A DNA stretch of 64,000 bases from Membranipora membranacea (Eukaryota > Bryozoa > Gymnolaemata > Cheilostomatida > Membraniporidae), in contig OU612069.1 in NCBI GenBank assembly GCA_914767715.1, forward strand, positions 25,295,387 through 25,359,386, read 5' to 3'. A program made the position numbers and the translations under genes. Numbering within the stretch: position 1 is the first letter of the stretch; each line of letters starts with the position of its first letter. Shown in pieces: positions 12,172 to 24,079 of the stretch. Below the pieces are notes generated by a model. That model searched no databases and was not told the DNA's origin. It worked only from the letters and a program-made list of their open reading frames with translations.

Positions 12172-13600
12172 GCATGTAATTCCTCCTGAGCTGGATGGGC
12201 AGAGGGACCGTATACATGTTTATGCATATATCAGTTAATATAGATAAAACAGGAGAGTCCGGATTGCATGACTAAATGATTAATCTTCTAGTATGCTAAG
12301 TATATACACAGTTCTTAATTTTCTTTTGCCCTAATTCTACACGGGCTACGTAAACATATTCTACGGCCTGCAACTAGGTTAGACACATAGGTTTTAAGCC
12401 TTCCAGAGCGTTAAACACTATCACCAGAGTCAAATCAATTGACCGTGTAATGTCCGATAGCCCTGATCTGTACGGAACAGGTGTGAAATGGTGGATTGGT
12501 ACGAGCTCTTGGAATAGGAGTGAACGACCCTGAAAAGTAAGAAACGGTTCCTTACTAGTGTAATAGCGCGCTTGCCACTGACTGCAGAGCCAGAAATCAT
12601 AAATTTGCACTTTGGAAAGCTTTAAAGAATGCTTGTTCAAACCACCACGTTGGTTATTCTAGTTCCCAGCATAGTGTAAGGTGTATGTTATTAATATTGA
12701 TGATGACGATACAAAATAAACTTAATTTGATATTTTTCTATTTTCATGACAATTGTTGGTTATTTCACATAGGATATGTCCTGGTTGTCTTCTCTCTTGA
12801 CAGGGGAAGCAACTATCATCCCAACAAATTCTGTGAACTGATCTGCAAAACATTTCTAATGAGATGCCAATAAAAGTATATATACTTTGATTGGCATCTC
12901 ATTAGAAACCTTGCCTAGTGGTGTTCAGAAGATAATCACATTTTTATTTCTGTTTTACAACTGTGGAAAATTCACCTATATTTATTTACTCTCAACCATT
13001 AAACGCCTAATTGCCAGATCCAAAACAATGTTGGCATGAATGGCAGCTGCCCTACTCACCAGGGATTGGATTTATCTGCATGATAGAAACTCTCTGATAC
13101 CTAGTATATCAACTCGACATAATGCGTCATGTCATTGTCACTTTAAAATTCCTTGAAAGTTTGGCTTGTGCCAGGTTTGCTGTTTAGTATTACTCTCTAA
13201 TCTCAAAATTAGGCTGCAATACATGATTGACATTGGATTTTATTGAAAGATGATTATAGGTAACATAAGAATATAGGTGATGATATAATTGTAAAACTCT
13301 GGACATATTTTATCGATCTCCGATAGTGATGTCATTATTTTAGTGACAGTCACCGGGCTACTTTGAGTTTTCCAAACTGAGATTGACTCCTAAGAATATG
13401 TAACATAAATTGATGTGAGATTGTCTTTGAAAACAGTTTTATTCGAAAACTAAAAGGTATCAGAGAACATTGTTCTAGCCAGTGTTTACCTTTGGGATCA
13501 ATTTTATAACTTCTCACTCAAGGGTGAGCACAACTCCCAATATGTGAAAATCAAAACTAAATACATACAACTTAGTTTTCTAAGTGCGACCATGGCAATG
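12172..13600. other. Gap with no recognised gene
   Basis: A minus-strand frame of 88 codons (12374-12640) is open but not supported by splice sites or a family match. The notable object is the palindrome at 12853-12908. Confidence 0.45.
12853..12908. repeat. 56-bp near-perfect palindrome
   Basis: Left arm TTTCTAATGAGATGCCAAT, centre AAAAGTATATATACTTTG, right arm ATTGGCATCTCATTAGAAA. The whole is self-complementary without a spacer except for one mismatched pair (12872/12889). Confidence 0.93.
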
Positions 13601-13609
13601 ACCATCTTA

Positions 13610-13700
13610 GTACTGCAGTCACGTTGCAGAGTGAACTCTTTGGTGGTATGATGACTGGGTCCGAGTCAGGTTTGCCTCTTTCAAAATATCTGGAAATAAA
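13610..13700 (-). pseudogene. Decayed F-type-lectin-like exon
   Basis: The minus strand reads NLTRTQSSYHQ, nearly the same as DLTRTQSSYHQDESC in exon 3 of the gene at 26677-31274, and the DNA match extends over about 70 bases. The lectin frame is lost beyond this. Confidence 0.65.
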
Positions 13701-15009
13701 TGAGCGATTAAAATTATTCATGATTATCTGAAATCTCTTCAACACCATCTCCAAAAATCTAGACAATCAAAGACAAAGATACCTACCCGGATCGCCTGTA
13801 AATATCATTCTGAAAGCCACCATAGATGTGATGAACCGAATATCACGATATAAATGGAATGGAATGTAGTGATTGCATGTGAGAGAAGAAATAAAGTAAC
13901 ACATTTCCAGCTAGCAAGCCAAGATGACAGATGCACAGCAAACCATAGCTCTAGACCACCAGTTACCAAGGATGATTAAAATGTACAGAAAGTACAAATG
14001 AACCATGAAGTAAGCCTCAATACCTTGTCAGTATTATGATGAAAATATCCCTAGACCTAGGATGAGCTATAAGTGAAACAATGTGCCAAATGCCTCTGAG
14101 TAGATGAGAAAATGTATGATATTAAAGGGTCAGCCATTGGCACCTGCTAAAGGCAATATGATAATAGGGACAGTTGAAAAAATATCTAACAATAATGAAC
14201 TGATGTTGTGACCAATTGATGAGGAGAACTCATTGTTATGGGGAGGCACGGTCTTGTTGTCCATAAAGACATGTCCGTGCAATTTGAACATCTGACCAAG
14301 TTCAAAAATAGCATCAAAGTCAAGCCAAGTTCAACTAGGATTCTAGGTCTGAAAGTCTTGCGCTCCAGAATGAAATTGTACAATCATAACAAAATGAAAA
14401 CAACGCTAAACAATTTTACTCAAACTAAATATATTGATGGTTTATGTTGGTGGCTTATCCTTGATGAATTTCACATTAATTGTGTGATCGATCACCGTAG
14501 ACATCCCCAGGAATAGTAAACCGGTGGCCACCAGCATTTAAGACTCAAAATAACTACAACCTTTAGTTCAATACCAACACAGAAAAGCTCAACAGCTAAA
14601 CCAATTACTACTTGTAAAGTTTGTTCCTCATCTCCTGGCCTTACCTCATTTTTTTGTCATTAATTCTGTCACTGCATGCAAAAAATTCTTATGATTGTAC
14701 ACTGACAAGAAATACATATTATATTAATTACGAAATTACCTCATCATGACGTCAATAGGTTAAATTTGTTATACACCTTCTATACAACTACAACGCTCAA
14801 CAATGTGGATTTCAGTATCACTGAAGCTGCACCATCAATTTATAGAACAGTACTCAAATTTCCATTCAGGCGAAACTGTACTAAACTGCTGGGCTGGTTT
14901 AAATTTTGTAGGAGAAAGTAATAAAAAAAGCTTCAGATTTATTAAAAAATTTAAACTTGTATTGATGAGATATTAATTTGCATATCAATTACCTGTCTCA
15001 TTAGGGCCT

Positions 15010-15245
15010 CGAACAAGGTTCTTCATCATAATATTCAGAATTGTCGTCTCTGATGTACACACTGGCTGAGATAAGTTGCAGATATACCCTACATAACCTT
15101 ACCCAGCGCAGATCATGGACTTGTGACACATCAGAGCACATCTGAACTTTGATTTCAATGATATAGTAGTATGAACACTGAGGCCTTGCTCAATGTACTG
15201 ACTCAAAAAGACTTCCTTCTCTATTTTCTCAGCAGCGAAAATACA
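15010..15245 (-). pseudogene. Decayed PAN/apple exon
   Basis: The minus strand reads LSQYIEQGLSVHTTISLKSK then FRCALMCHKSMICAG before a stop. The intact exon at 30757-30993 has SEYIEQGLNVYSTISVKSQ and IRCALMCHKSVICTG. After the stop the match resumes in another frame (NLSQPVCTSETTIL). Together with 13610-13700 this is a dead tandem paralogue in the same order and strand as the live gene. Confidence 0.75.
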
Positions 15246-15249
15246 AGCT

Positions 15250-17393
15250 AGAGATTTTTATTTATAATCCTTAACAAACATTTTAATTTCTATAAGGAGA
15301 CATCAGAATAATCATGTTCACAATTTTTCACTAGAGGAATGAGCAGAAATTTCAAATGATATGAGTCACCAATTTTTTCTGAATAACTCACTTGCAAAGT
15401 AGCTACTCATGATTAATAGACGCATCCTCACAACCGTGTGCGTGCATGTCTGCCTCATATTCAGTTTGTCATGAAGCAGCATGATTTATAGAGCTTGTCA
15501 TTAATAGCATGTCATGATAGAATTGCAGGAGTCTGGCATAGTGTAGTGCCAATGCATGTAATCTGGCCTTATATAGTCAGTATTCAGTCAAGTCATTAAA
15601 AGTGCTCAGATTATTATCGCTACTGCGACAGAACAAAATATCATCTAAATACTGTACACACAAAGAAATACTATAGATGAGTCAGTAATTGGACATAGAA
15701 TATATCGACAATCAATTCACAAGCCAAAGATTGTTCATATATATTGATGGCTTGTTCTCGTCTTTTGTCACAAGTTGCTTAGCCAAGAGCATTTTTATAT
15801 ATAGTGTTTGTCTTGTGTTTAGGATCCACATGCATCAGAAGTCATCATACTTTTTGAGATTGCACCGGGAACAAGACTGTCTAATTAAAACAAAGCATCG
15901 CGATTGCTGCCGGGGTGGTGTTGATGCAATGTGATTTCTGCCCTGTGCTTTGAATATTGAAGTGAAAAAATTCAACCAAGCGCAGGTAAATGACGGAAGT
16001 AACTGCTGTGCCTAGCCATCTAGACACAACCCAGGGCGCAAGGCAGTGTCACCAGGACTTTAAGCGGATAGCCTTGTCAATCCTCGATCTGACCCCTGGG
16101 TACTCCGGGGGCTGTTTCCTGAGGTGGAGAAGACAAGGCGAGCTAAATGAAAAACCAGAACCGAAATAAAAGCCTCACTGGGGAGGTTGTTGAATGAGGG
16201 TCCCCGGGGCAGGATGAATAGGGCCTATGAGAGGAGTAGTGTCCGACGCGCTCTACTTTGACTTGTGCCTGTCACTAGACCACCTTTTATAGCAGGGTGT
16301 CTGGATCTTTTCCTCCAAGCTCCGCATATACGGGTGCCACAATGCAAAATAAACATCAGTTTTTGTGTTGTGAAGCAAAAATTTTGATATGAGCATGTTC
16401 AGTCCTACCCCATGACTCCTCTTTTGCGTGCTCTGAGGCTCTTTAGCTGATGTCAATGTTTTCTGTCTAAAAATGTCTCGATAGCGAATTACACAGATTT
16501 TTATGTAGTCCAAGCAAATGTGTATATTCGCATGAAATTGTTACTCGAAATAAAAACAAGCTGTTTTTGAGCACTCTTTAACAAGTTTTAGACAGAATAA
16601 CATCATATAGATCATAAAAACCTGCCAAAATCAGAATCAATATTGGAGCCTTAATTCAGATCAAAATTGATGTATTATTCGATATAGAGGACAGCGAATT
16701 ATGATGACCATGTTTCTACCAAACATCAAAATTAGCTGTCCACCACAAAAGTTATATTTTGATATTTGATGGATAATTACGTACTACTTCAACATTTGCA
16801 TCTCATAAATAAATATGAACTTTCAAGATTTTAATAATGTCAATTGCAAACCTCATTGCCATTTTATATCAGTAAAGGACATACCCAAATTGCTTGCCTA
16901 ACCAATATAACCAGGTAAATATATTACTTAAGAAAATAAATGCAAAAATATTTGTTTCCAGATTTAAAGCAGTTATAATTTAATACTTTCAATCTCAATA
17001 CAAAAAAAGTGTCAGCTCAATAACAAAACAAAAAATATGGTCGCTTAGTAAATAAGATCCCCTTTTTTAGGAGTTTGTGACCACAACATAGTTCCCCAGT
17101 TCAAAAAGTTTTACTGCTGTCATTGGGGTTTTAAGGCCGCTGAATGCCCTATGTTGCAGAACCAGAGCTTATACCTTAGATTTGCTTTGTTAAGGATGTT
17201 GCCTATATGTATCGACGAATTGCAAGTGGTTTCATATTAAGTGGTGCGAGGGTTGAGTGCTATTTTAAATGACTTTACCGACAATTGAATACCTTAGTGT
17301 CTCAATGCTATTGCTCCATTGAGCCTATGATTCAACAAGAGACCAAAACATTTTTCTCTCTGAAAATACCACTAGATGATCTGTCATGACAAC
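15250..17393. other. Gap without a recognisable gene
   Basis: 15.9-16.25 kb is locally GC-rich (a GGTACTCCGGGGGCTG stretch and a GGTCCCCGGGGC stretch) and may be part of an old repeat. The rest is AT-rich with no supported gene. Confidence 0.4.
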
Positions 17394-17475
17394 TGTAACT
17401 GCCCTCCTAGATTATTGATCGAGTTTCTAACGGTGCATTTTATAGTAGTTTATTTGAGTAAACCGTTGACACCGT
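17394..17475 (-). repeat. Extra 82-bp LTR-end segment
   Basis: Repeats the first 82 or so bases (plus-strand order) of the LTR cores at 18073 and 23493 (TGTAACTGCCCTCC to TTGACACCG). It forms the outer left edge of the element. It is either a third, truncated LTR or an internal direct repeat of a longer LTR. Confidence 0.8.
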
Positions 17476-18072
17476 TGGCTCTGGCTCTTGGCTCTGGCTT
17501 CGTGGCTCTGGCGCTTGGCTGACTTGGCTCAGGCACGGTATGTCTGTCTGAAGATAGTAGAGTTGATTTGTAGCTTTCTTATGGAGACGGTTGATGCCTG
17601 GTTGGGTGATTGGCGATTGCTTACTCGAGTGTTTATTTTTGTTTTTATGATTTTGTAGTATAATCGATTGGAGTGGTGTTAGGTGTGAGCTGTATTTTTA
17701 GGCTCAGGATTTCATGTAGTTCTACTCGTCAATGTTGAGTTAGAGTTGCGAGTTGAGTTAAGAGTTTTACTCGTCGATGTTGAGTAAGAGTTGCAAGTTG
17801 GAATTTAGAGTTTTACTCGTCGTTGTTGAGTTAGAGTTGAACTTGCTGCGACTCAGAGAGAAGAGTTTTACTCGTCGATGTTGAGTAAGAGTTGCAAGTT
17901 GTAGTTTAGAGTTTCACTTGTCGATGTTGAGTTAGAGATACACTTGCTGCGACTCAGAGGGAAGAGTTTTACTCATCGGTGTTGAGTTAGAGATACCCTT
18001 GCTGCGACTCAGAGGGAAGAGTTTTACTCATCGATGTTGAGTTAGAGTTGAACTTGGAGTTTAGAGTTTTAC
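17476..18072 (-). repeat. Minisatellite-bearing LTR/leader block, left copy
   Basis: Direct copy of 22956-23492. It contains a higher-order tandem array built on GAGTTTTACTCGTCGATGTT and TTGCTGCGACTCAGAG modules. The left copy has about one extra unit of roughly 54 bp and a short CTCGAG insertion. Confidence 0.85.
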
Positions 18073-18659
18073 TGTAACTGCCCTCCTAGATTATTGATCA
18101 AGTTTCTAACGGGTGCATTTTATAGTAGTTTATTTGAGTAAACCGTTGACACCGTAAAACTATGTCACCCTTTCCAGGAGAGAGTTAGTATAAAATATGA
18201 GCTCTAGACCATGTACAGATGGTATATCATGGATTTAAACGAAGAAACAACATGTAAAATTATTACCTCGTTCTCTGAGGATTTAAGCTCAATTAAGGTA
18301 CTTTGACCAAGCATTTCAATTTATAGTAAAAAGACAAAAAGAAGTGCTGAGAATAATAGTTGAAAGGGGGCCCCATCGCTTTTGCAATATGTGACAACAC
18401 AAAGGGGGTTTGGTGAATCAGGCAAATGTAGTGAATCAGGTAATAATGTTTGTTATTCTTTGGATAAAATTGGTAATATGAGGAGTCAAAGAGTAACAGC
18501 TTGGAGGGTTGATTCGGCTATGAAAACATTGAGTTGAATAGATGATTCTCTCTGTGGTTATGCGCTGTGGCTATGAATAGATTGGCAGCAAGGTAACAGT
18601 AAACAAGTTAACGGAACTGGATTTATGAAATTTTAATAATAACATCCGAAAACACTACA
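18073..18659 (-). repeat. LTR core, left (3' LTR)
   Basis: 587 bp, nearly identical to 23493-24079; a handful of substitutions were seen by eye, which suggests a fairly young insertion. Confidence 0.88.
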
Positions 18660-18771
18660 CTCCCACCTAAAATTTCATAAATTCTCCGCAAATGGTTTTC
18701 GTTTAATTCGGGAAGTTTTGACATAGTTTTCAATGATGGTTTTAAGTTTCGACACAGACCTATGTAGGCAT

Positions 18772-19554
18772 CTATTTTATGTCAATGTTAGAAAAATCAG
18801 ATAGAGATGATTTCCAGCTCTCCCACCGTAATAAGAGGCCATCAGTCAGAGGGTTCTCCAAAGTTGAAGCTATTCTGTACATGTCTTGGAGAGTGTAAGG
18901 AGATATGAAATCGAAAGTGTTATAGATAGTTATATTGGTGGATAACACCCTACCAGTTGAAGGGTTAGGCCTAGGAGAGGAGCTGAACTGAAAGCTGTCT
19001 GATCTCCTGCCTCCCACCTTGGCGGCGCTATATAAAACAAAGCTGATTTTATCAGGTTCTGTAGGGATGTATACACCATAATATGATTCAGTATTCTCTA
19101 GCTGATTAGGAGGAATGATATCGGCATCACCTTCAGATATTAATTTGTGATATTGCTCGGACAACAGTGGATCAGAGAGTTTCTTCCGTACTGGTTTGGA
19201 AGGATATAATGTCATGATTTCGGACTTGTGTGCACTTGGCTTGCATTTAATATGCAGCATTGTGGTATGACCATCTTCATCTTTATAGACGTGATCTTTC
19301 ATTGTCTTTAGAAAGTTTATATCATCAGTAGAAAGAGTTTCATCAGCTTGCTTAGAATGGAAGTCAGAACTGAGAACTTTAATTGGCTTAGTTTCTACAT
19401 TGACGTTGTTGTCATCATTATCAGTATTGAATTTCTCTGCTTCTATTTTGAGAGAAATATATTCTCTTGTGGTTGGTTGAGAAATTGCTAGGTTTACTAT
19501 TGTAGTTGATTGATTAGTAGGGGGTTGCTTTGCTGTATTTCCCATCAAAATCAT
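18772..19554 (-). pseudogene. BEL/Pao RT remnant with large internal deletion
   Basis: Minus strand. The first part carries YYGVYIPTEPDKISFVLYSA, a worn form of the start of BEL RT (HHxVxxP..KxRVVFDaSA). After a short linker it jumps to RVLSTNITIYNTFDFISPY and LLLRWESWKSSLSDFSNIDI, the conserved region between RT and RNase H in Pao elements. The catalytic YVDD region is gone. The joint keeps an open frame of 260 codons. Confidence 0.75.
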
Positions 19555-19715
19555 CCCAGGTCAGTGAGCCGGGTGAAAGGCTCATGATCTCCCCTACTTA
19601 CTTCTTGCCTGGAGATAAACACATGTGGTAAATTATTCCCGGTCAGTAAGCCAAGATCTAATGTATTTCCATGTTTGGCTGCAATGAATTCAGTTGCGAG
19701 ATGGCGTAAATGGGG

Positions 19716-20087
19716 CTAGTCTTGTACAGACATTGAGTTAGGTATTTCTTCCCTATTGAATGGGATGTGCGATTGGCTTACGCATGTTGGTAGATCTATG
19801 TATTTCTGTTGGTTATAGCCATGGACTAAAAGTCCAGAAGCGGCTTGTCTGTATGCTTGGGTACCATTAACATCAGTAAGTGTGCTAACTTTCATTTCTG
19901 TTTCATGAGTGAATATATTGAGTTTCTGCAGAGTATTCTGACTTATGAAGGTGCTATTGGACCCAGAGTCTAGTAGGGCATAAACAAGAGTTTCTTGATC
20001 ACGGTTTTCTATTGTTGACACATATACTGGAATGGTCCATGATGCTAGGTTAGCAGGTTTGTTGACTGTATCTGTGCAGTTGCGCAC
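19716..20087 (-). pseudogene. BEL/Pao aspartic protease region
   Basis: The minus-strand frame contains YALLDSGSNSTFIS, the DSG catalytic motif of a retropepsin-like (DUF1758-type) protease, preceded by WTIPVYVSTIENRDQE. It is separated from Gag and RT by frame breaks. Confidence 0.75.
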
Positions 20088-20443
20088 TGTAGCAGTGGCA
20101 TGATTGCTTGCTTGTGGTTCAGGTATATCATGTACAGCTGGTTGTGATTTTGAGGTCTCGTTTTCGCTGCCTTGGATTTGATTTGATCTTTGTTGTCGAT
20201 CGGGATATGAGGCCTTATTTTCGCTGCTTTGGGTTTGATTTGATCTTCGCTGTCGTTTGGGATATGAGGCCTTATTTTCGCTGCCTTGGATTTGATTTGA
20301 TCTTTGTTGTCGATCGGGATATGAGGCCTTATTTTCGCTGCCTTGGTTTTGGGTAGAGTTTGATGAATGTGGTGTTGGAGAGGTCTTACTTTTGCTGCCT
20401 CGAGTGTAATAGTCATGGAATACTGTATGATGCTGTTGCCCAC
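20045..20443 (-). pseudogene. Gag-Pol linker with 20-residue tandem repeats
   Basis: The minus-strand frame holds three copies of a roughly 20-residue unit beginning KAAKIRPHIPIDNKDQIKS, encoded by a 60-bp tandem repeat (about 20160-20345). It is basic and lies between the zinc knuckle and the protease. Such linkers are not general in the family, so this is probably a lineage-specific expansion. Confidence 0.65.
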
Positions 20444-20474
20444 AATCTCTCTTGGTGCATGATTCTGGATACCA

Positions 20475-21330
20475 TCACTTACTCATATTGTGATGTGGCT
20501 TAGCACATGCAAAACACAGATTGTTGTCAGTAAAGAATTTTTCTATGTCTTCGTGGGATTCTTTTGTCAACTGAAAACATCTTCCTGTGGTGTGGTTTTC
20601 CATGTCACAAAAGATGCATGGATATCTTTTATTTTTTTGGTTTGTTTCTATCTGGTGATGTATTATGTTCAAATGCTGTGTGACTTTCAGATGTGAGCAG
20701 TGTGGTAACACGCTTTTCAGGCGGGTGAGGGGTTCTGATTTATTGGGGCCCATCATATTTGCGAAATGTTGCTCTTCTAGCGAGGGCTTTGTTGAGGCTG
20801 TTACTAGCTACATCAGCTTCTTTTGTCAGGAAATGGGTGAAATCAAAGAGCGATGGGAACTTCATTGTGTTGGCATCGATATTAGTTGTCCTTTTGACCC
20901 AACGATTTCCTAATGAAAGTGGTAGTTTCACTAGAATTTTTTTCGTTTTCGCGTCTCTCATCGAGGCAGCGTAGCTCAGGTAGTTTTGTCATAGCTGTTT
21001 GACATGATTCTAAAAAGTCAACAAGCTCTTCCAGTGCCTCCCCATCATGTTCTTTGAGAAGGGGCCACTGTTCACTGTTCAGTGAGAATATGAGGTTTTC
21101 CAAACCTTTTATCTAGTTTTCTTTTCGCCTCTTGGAAGGCTTCATGAGCGCCAATTTGGAATAAATTTGATGCTACCCTTTTTGCCTTGCCACCCAAATA
21201 CTGCTGGAGGAGGGCTAGTTTTTGTAGAGGGGCATAACTGCCGCTCTCAATAAGGCCTTCAAATGATACTTTCCAGTCTAAATAATCAAGAGGATCACCA
21301 TAAAATATGGCGGGTTTGGCAGGTTTGAGT
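20475..21330 (-). pseudogene. BEL/Pao Gag C-terminal part and zinc knuckle
   Basis: Minus strand, several frames. GDPLDYLDWKVSFEGLIES and LALLQQYLGGKAKRVASNL (21130-21300) are the DUF1759-type Gag core, continued by WPLLKEHDGEALEELVDFLE (20990-21070) and LVKLPLSLGNRWVKR (20890-20930). The frame at 20475-20756 has a CCHC knuckle, CIFCDMENHTTGRC, and a second CFACAKPHH. At least two frameshifts split the region. Confidence 0.75.
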
Positions 21331-21488
21331 TTGATAGTGTGGATAGCTTGGGCTAATGTGGTAGGTAGGTTGTGGAGCCAATTTGCAATGGGCCCACCGC
21401 GATTGGACCCTGTGTATGGCTGTGATTTGAAATGTCTGATGATATATATATACTAGTTGAGGAGCAGGTGTTTGATTTGGTTGCTGTC

Positions 21489-22472
21489 TTATTTGTTGTG
21501 CGGAGGTGCGTATGAATTTGGTAGGTCAGTGGGTTCAACTTGTGGTAATGTGATTTGCATAGAATCAGAATATTTACTGGCTTGCTGAGGAGCAGGTTTT
21601 GTGAAGGCATGATTATGTTGAGAAGGTGGGCTGAAAAGTGAAACAACCTCATCCTCTTCCATCGCTTCCGATATGATTTTTTCCTGAGCATCAGCAGCAT
21701 CAAGTTCTGCTTGTATTTGGTTTTGTTCAATGGCCATGGCGAGCTGATGGGCTTGCTGCTTCAGCGCTTGGTTTGTTTTAGAGGCCTCAAGTTTCTTTTG
21801 GAGTGCAGCTTTGTTAGCTTTGGCTTCAATTTGCATCAGCCTAATTTTCGAACTAGCTCGGGAAGAGACTGTCCCAGATTTAAGCGAGGGTGCTATAGAG
21901 CCAGGACGTGATTGAGTGAGTTTAGTGGTGATTGGGGGAGGTGTGCTAGAATTGTTTTGATTGGTTTGCCTACGTATGTCAGATAGTTTATTCATGCGAT
22001 CTAGGACCCTATCTTTTATCTGTTCCCTATCTGCTTCTAATCTATCCATTTTATTGCGTATTCCTAAATCTAGTTCAAGATCACCTCGTTTATTGCGCCA
22101 TTGCACAAAAATTTGTACTGCATTGGATTTACTTTCCTCTAATTCTTCATTCCATTTCTCCAATTGTTCATAGGTCAAAGTATCGGGAGAGGACATGTAA
22201 GAAATCAATGAATCATGAAGTATATTACAGTTTTCGAGGACCTGTTTTAGTACATCAGTAACTTGTTTAATTTCAGCTTGTTTGGCTGGGCATGTATTTT
22301 CGCTTGATTTCTCTTTAGCTGGGAAATTTAGATTTTGAGCCGGTTCATGTTCAGTAGAATTGCTCAGGGTTTGTTCATGTCCGCTATCATCAGCTTGATT
22401 GTCATGTAAACTTGGATTTTTCTCAGTCAAAGACATGGCTGTGAGAGATGAGGACACAACTCCTAACTTCAA
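21489..22472 (-). pseudogene. BEL/Pao Gag N-terminal part (327 codons)
   Basis: The longest frame of the element. It has an acidic, Ser-rich start, then a predicted coiled coil (IRNKMDRLEADREQIKDRVL) and an Ala/Gln/Lys-rich helix, as in Gag of Pao-type elements. It should be the capsid precursor. The Gag core continues in another frame below 21330, so the copy does not make complete Gag. Confidence 0.75.
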
Positions 22473-22955
22473 TGATCAGTTTAAGGAATTTTCAAGGTAT
22501 TTTATAGCCTTGCCTACTGTCGCCTTGCTGGCAATAAATTCAAAGATGACACGCTTAACCACAGCTTGAGTAAAATAGCTTGAGTGCAATGAGGGAGAAT
22601 GGTGCGATGAATGAATGATGTGCTATTAGTGAAAGATTATTGCTTTGTCCCAGTTAATGTCCGGAATGTAAAGAACTGCTCTCTGTGATGTCACTATTAC
22701 AATAACGATGTAACAGTAATAAATGAGGGACCTTAGAAAATTAACTGAACATGCAATAAATGGTTTCTAGGTAAAGTTTCCTAAATCACTAATCGTGATA
22801 GATAAAATTGATCTTCTATATCACTAATTGTGATAGATAAAATTGATCTCAACTTGAGTTTATGTTTATACAATCGCAATCCCTAGACAAAAGTCAAAAT
22901 TAAGAAAGTTAAAATAGTAACGATAACTTATCTTCGCTGAAGTCTTCTTGGCTGC

Positions 22956-23492
22956 TGGCTCTGGCTCTTGGCTCTGGCTTCGTGGCTCTGGCGCTTGGCT
23001 GATTTGGCTCAGGCACGGTATGTCTGTTTGAAGATAGTAGAGTTGATTTGTAGCTTTCTTATGGAGACGGTTGATGCCTGGTTGGGTGATTGGCGATTGC
23101 TTATTGTTTATTTTTGTTTTTATAATTTTGTAGTATAATCCATGGGAGTGGTGTTAGGTGTGAGCTGTATTTTTAGGCTCAGGATTTCATGTAGTTCTAC
23201 TCGTCAATGTTGAGTTAGAGTTGCGAGTTGAGTTAAGAGTTTTACTCGTCGATGTTGAGTAAGAGTTGCAAGTTGGAATTTAGAGTTTTACTCGTCGTTG
23301 TTGAGTTAGAGTTGAACTTGCTGCGACTCAGAGAGAAGAGTTTTACTCGTCGATGTTGAGTAAGAGTTGCAAGTTGTAGTTTAGAGTTTCACTTGTCGAT
23401 GTTGAGTTAGAGATACACTTGCTGCGACTCAGAGGGAAGAGTTTTACTCATCGATGTTGAGTTAGAGTTGAACTTGGAGTTTAGAGTTTTAC
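22956..23492 (-). repeat. Minisatellite-bearing LTR/leader block, right copy
   Basis: Partner of 17476-18072 with one unit fewer. It lies between the right LTR core and gag. Confidence 0.85.
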
Positions 23493-24079
23493 TGTAACTG
23501 CCCTCCTAGATTATTGATCGAGTTTCTAACGGGTGCATTTTATAGTAGTTTATTTGAGTAAACCGTTGACACCGTAAAACTCTGTCACCCTTTCCAGGAG
23601 AGAGTTAGTATAAAATATGAGCTCTAGACCATGTACAGATGGTATATCATGGATTTAAACGAAGAAACAACATGTAAAATTATTACCTCGTTCTCTGAGG
23701 ATTTAAGCTCAATTAAGGTACTTTGACCAAGCATTTCAATTTATAGTAAAAAGACAAAAAGAAGTGCTGAGAATAATAGTTAAAAGGGGGCCCCATCGCT
23801 TTCGCAATATGTGACAACACAAAGGGGGTTTGGTGAATCAGGCAAATGTAGTGAATCAGGTAATAATGTTTGTTATTCTTTTGATAAAATTGGTTTTATG
23901 AGGAGTCAAAGAGTAACAGCTTGGAGGGTTGATTCGGCTATGAAAACATTGAGTTGAATAGATGATTCTCTCTGTGGTTATGCGCTGTGGCTATGAATAG
24001 ATTGGCAGCAAGGTAACAGTAAACAAGTTAACGGAACTGGATTTATGAAATTTTAATAATAACATCCGAAAACACTACA
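23493..24079 (-). repeat. LTR core, right (5' LTR)
   Basis: 587 bp matching 18073-18659. No clear tRNA primer-binding site follows it on the minus strand, in line with a rearranged leader. Confidence 0.88.

Larger units (their letters stand above)
17394..24079 (-). mobile_element. Defective BEL/Pao LTR retrotransposon
   Basis: Gag, a CCHC zinc knuckle, an aspartic protease and a remnant RT lie in order on the minus strand between long direct repeats. The right repeat is 22956-24079, the left 17394-18659. On the minus strand the repeat begins TGTAGTG and the left end closes GTTACA. Flanks are ACAAC (17389-17393) and ACAAA (24080-24084), four of five bases alike, fitting a 5-bp target duplication. 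A purine-rich tract (GGTGGGAG) directly precedes the 3' LTR near 18660. Most of RT, RNase H and integrase are missing and Gag is frameshifted, so the copy cannot move by itself. Confidence 0.88.

Noticed and set aside
12374-12640. 88-codon minus-strand frame (ARYYTSKEPFLTFQG)
   Set aside because: No recognisable family, no start context or splice sites; it may be part of an old repeat.
20108-20356. 82-codon plus-strand frame in the BEL element
   Set aside because: Antisense shadow of the 60-bp repeat encoding the KAAKIRPHIP units.
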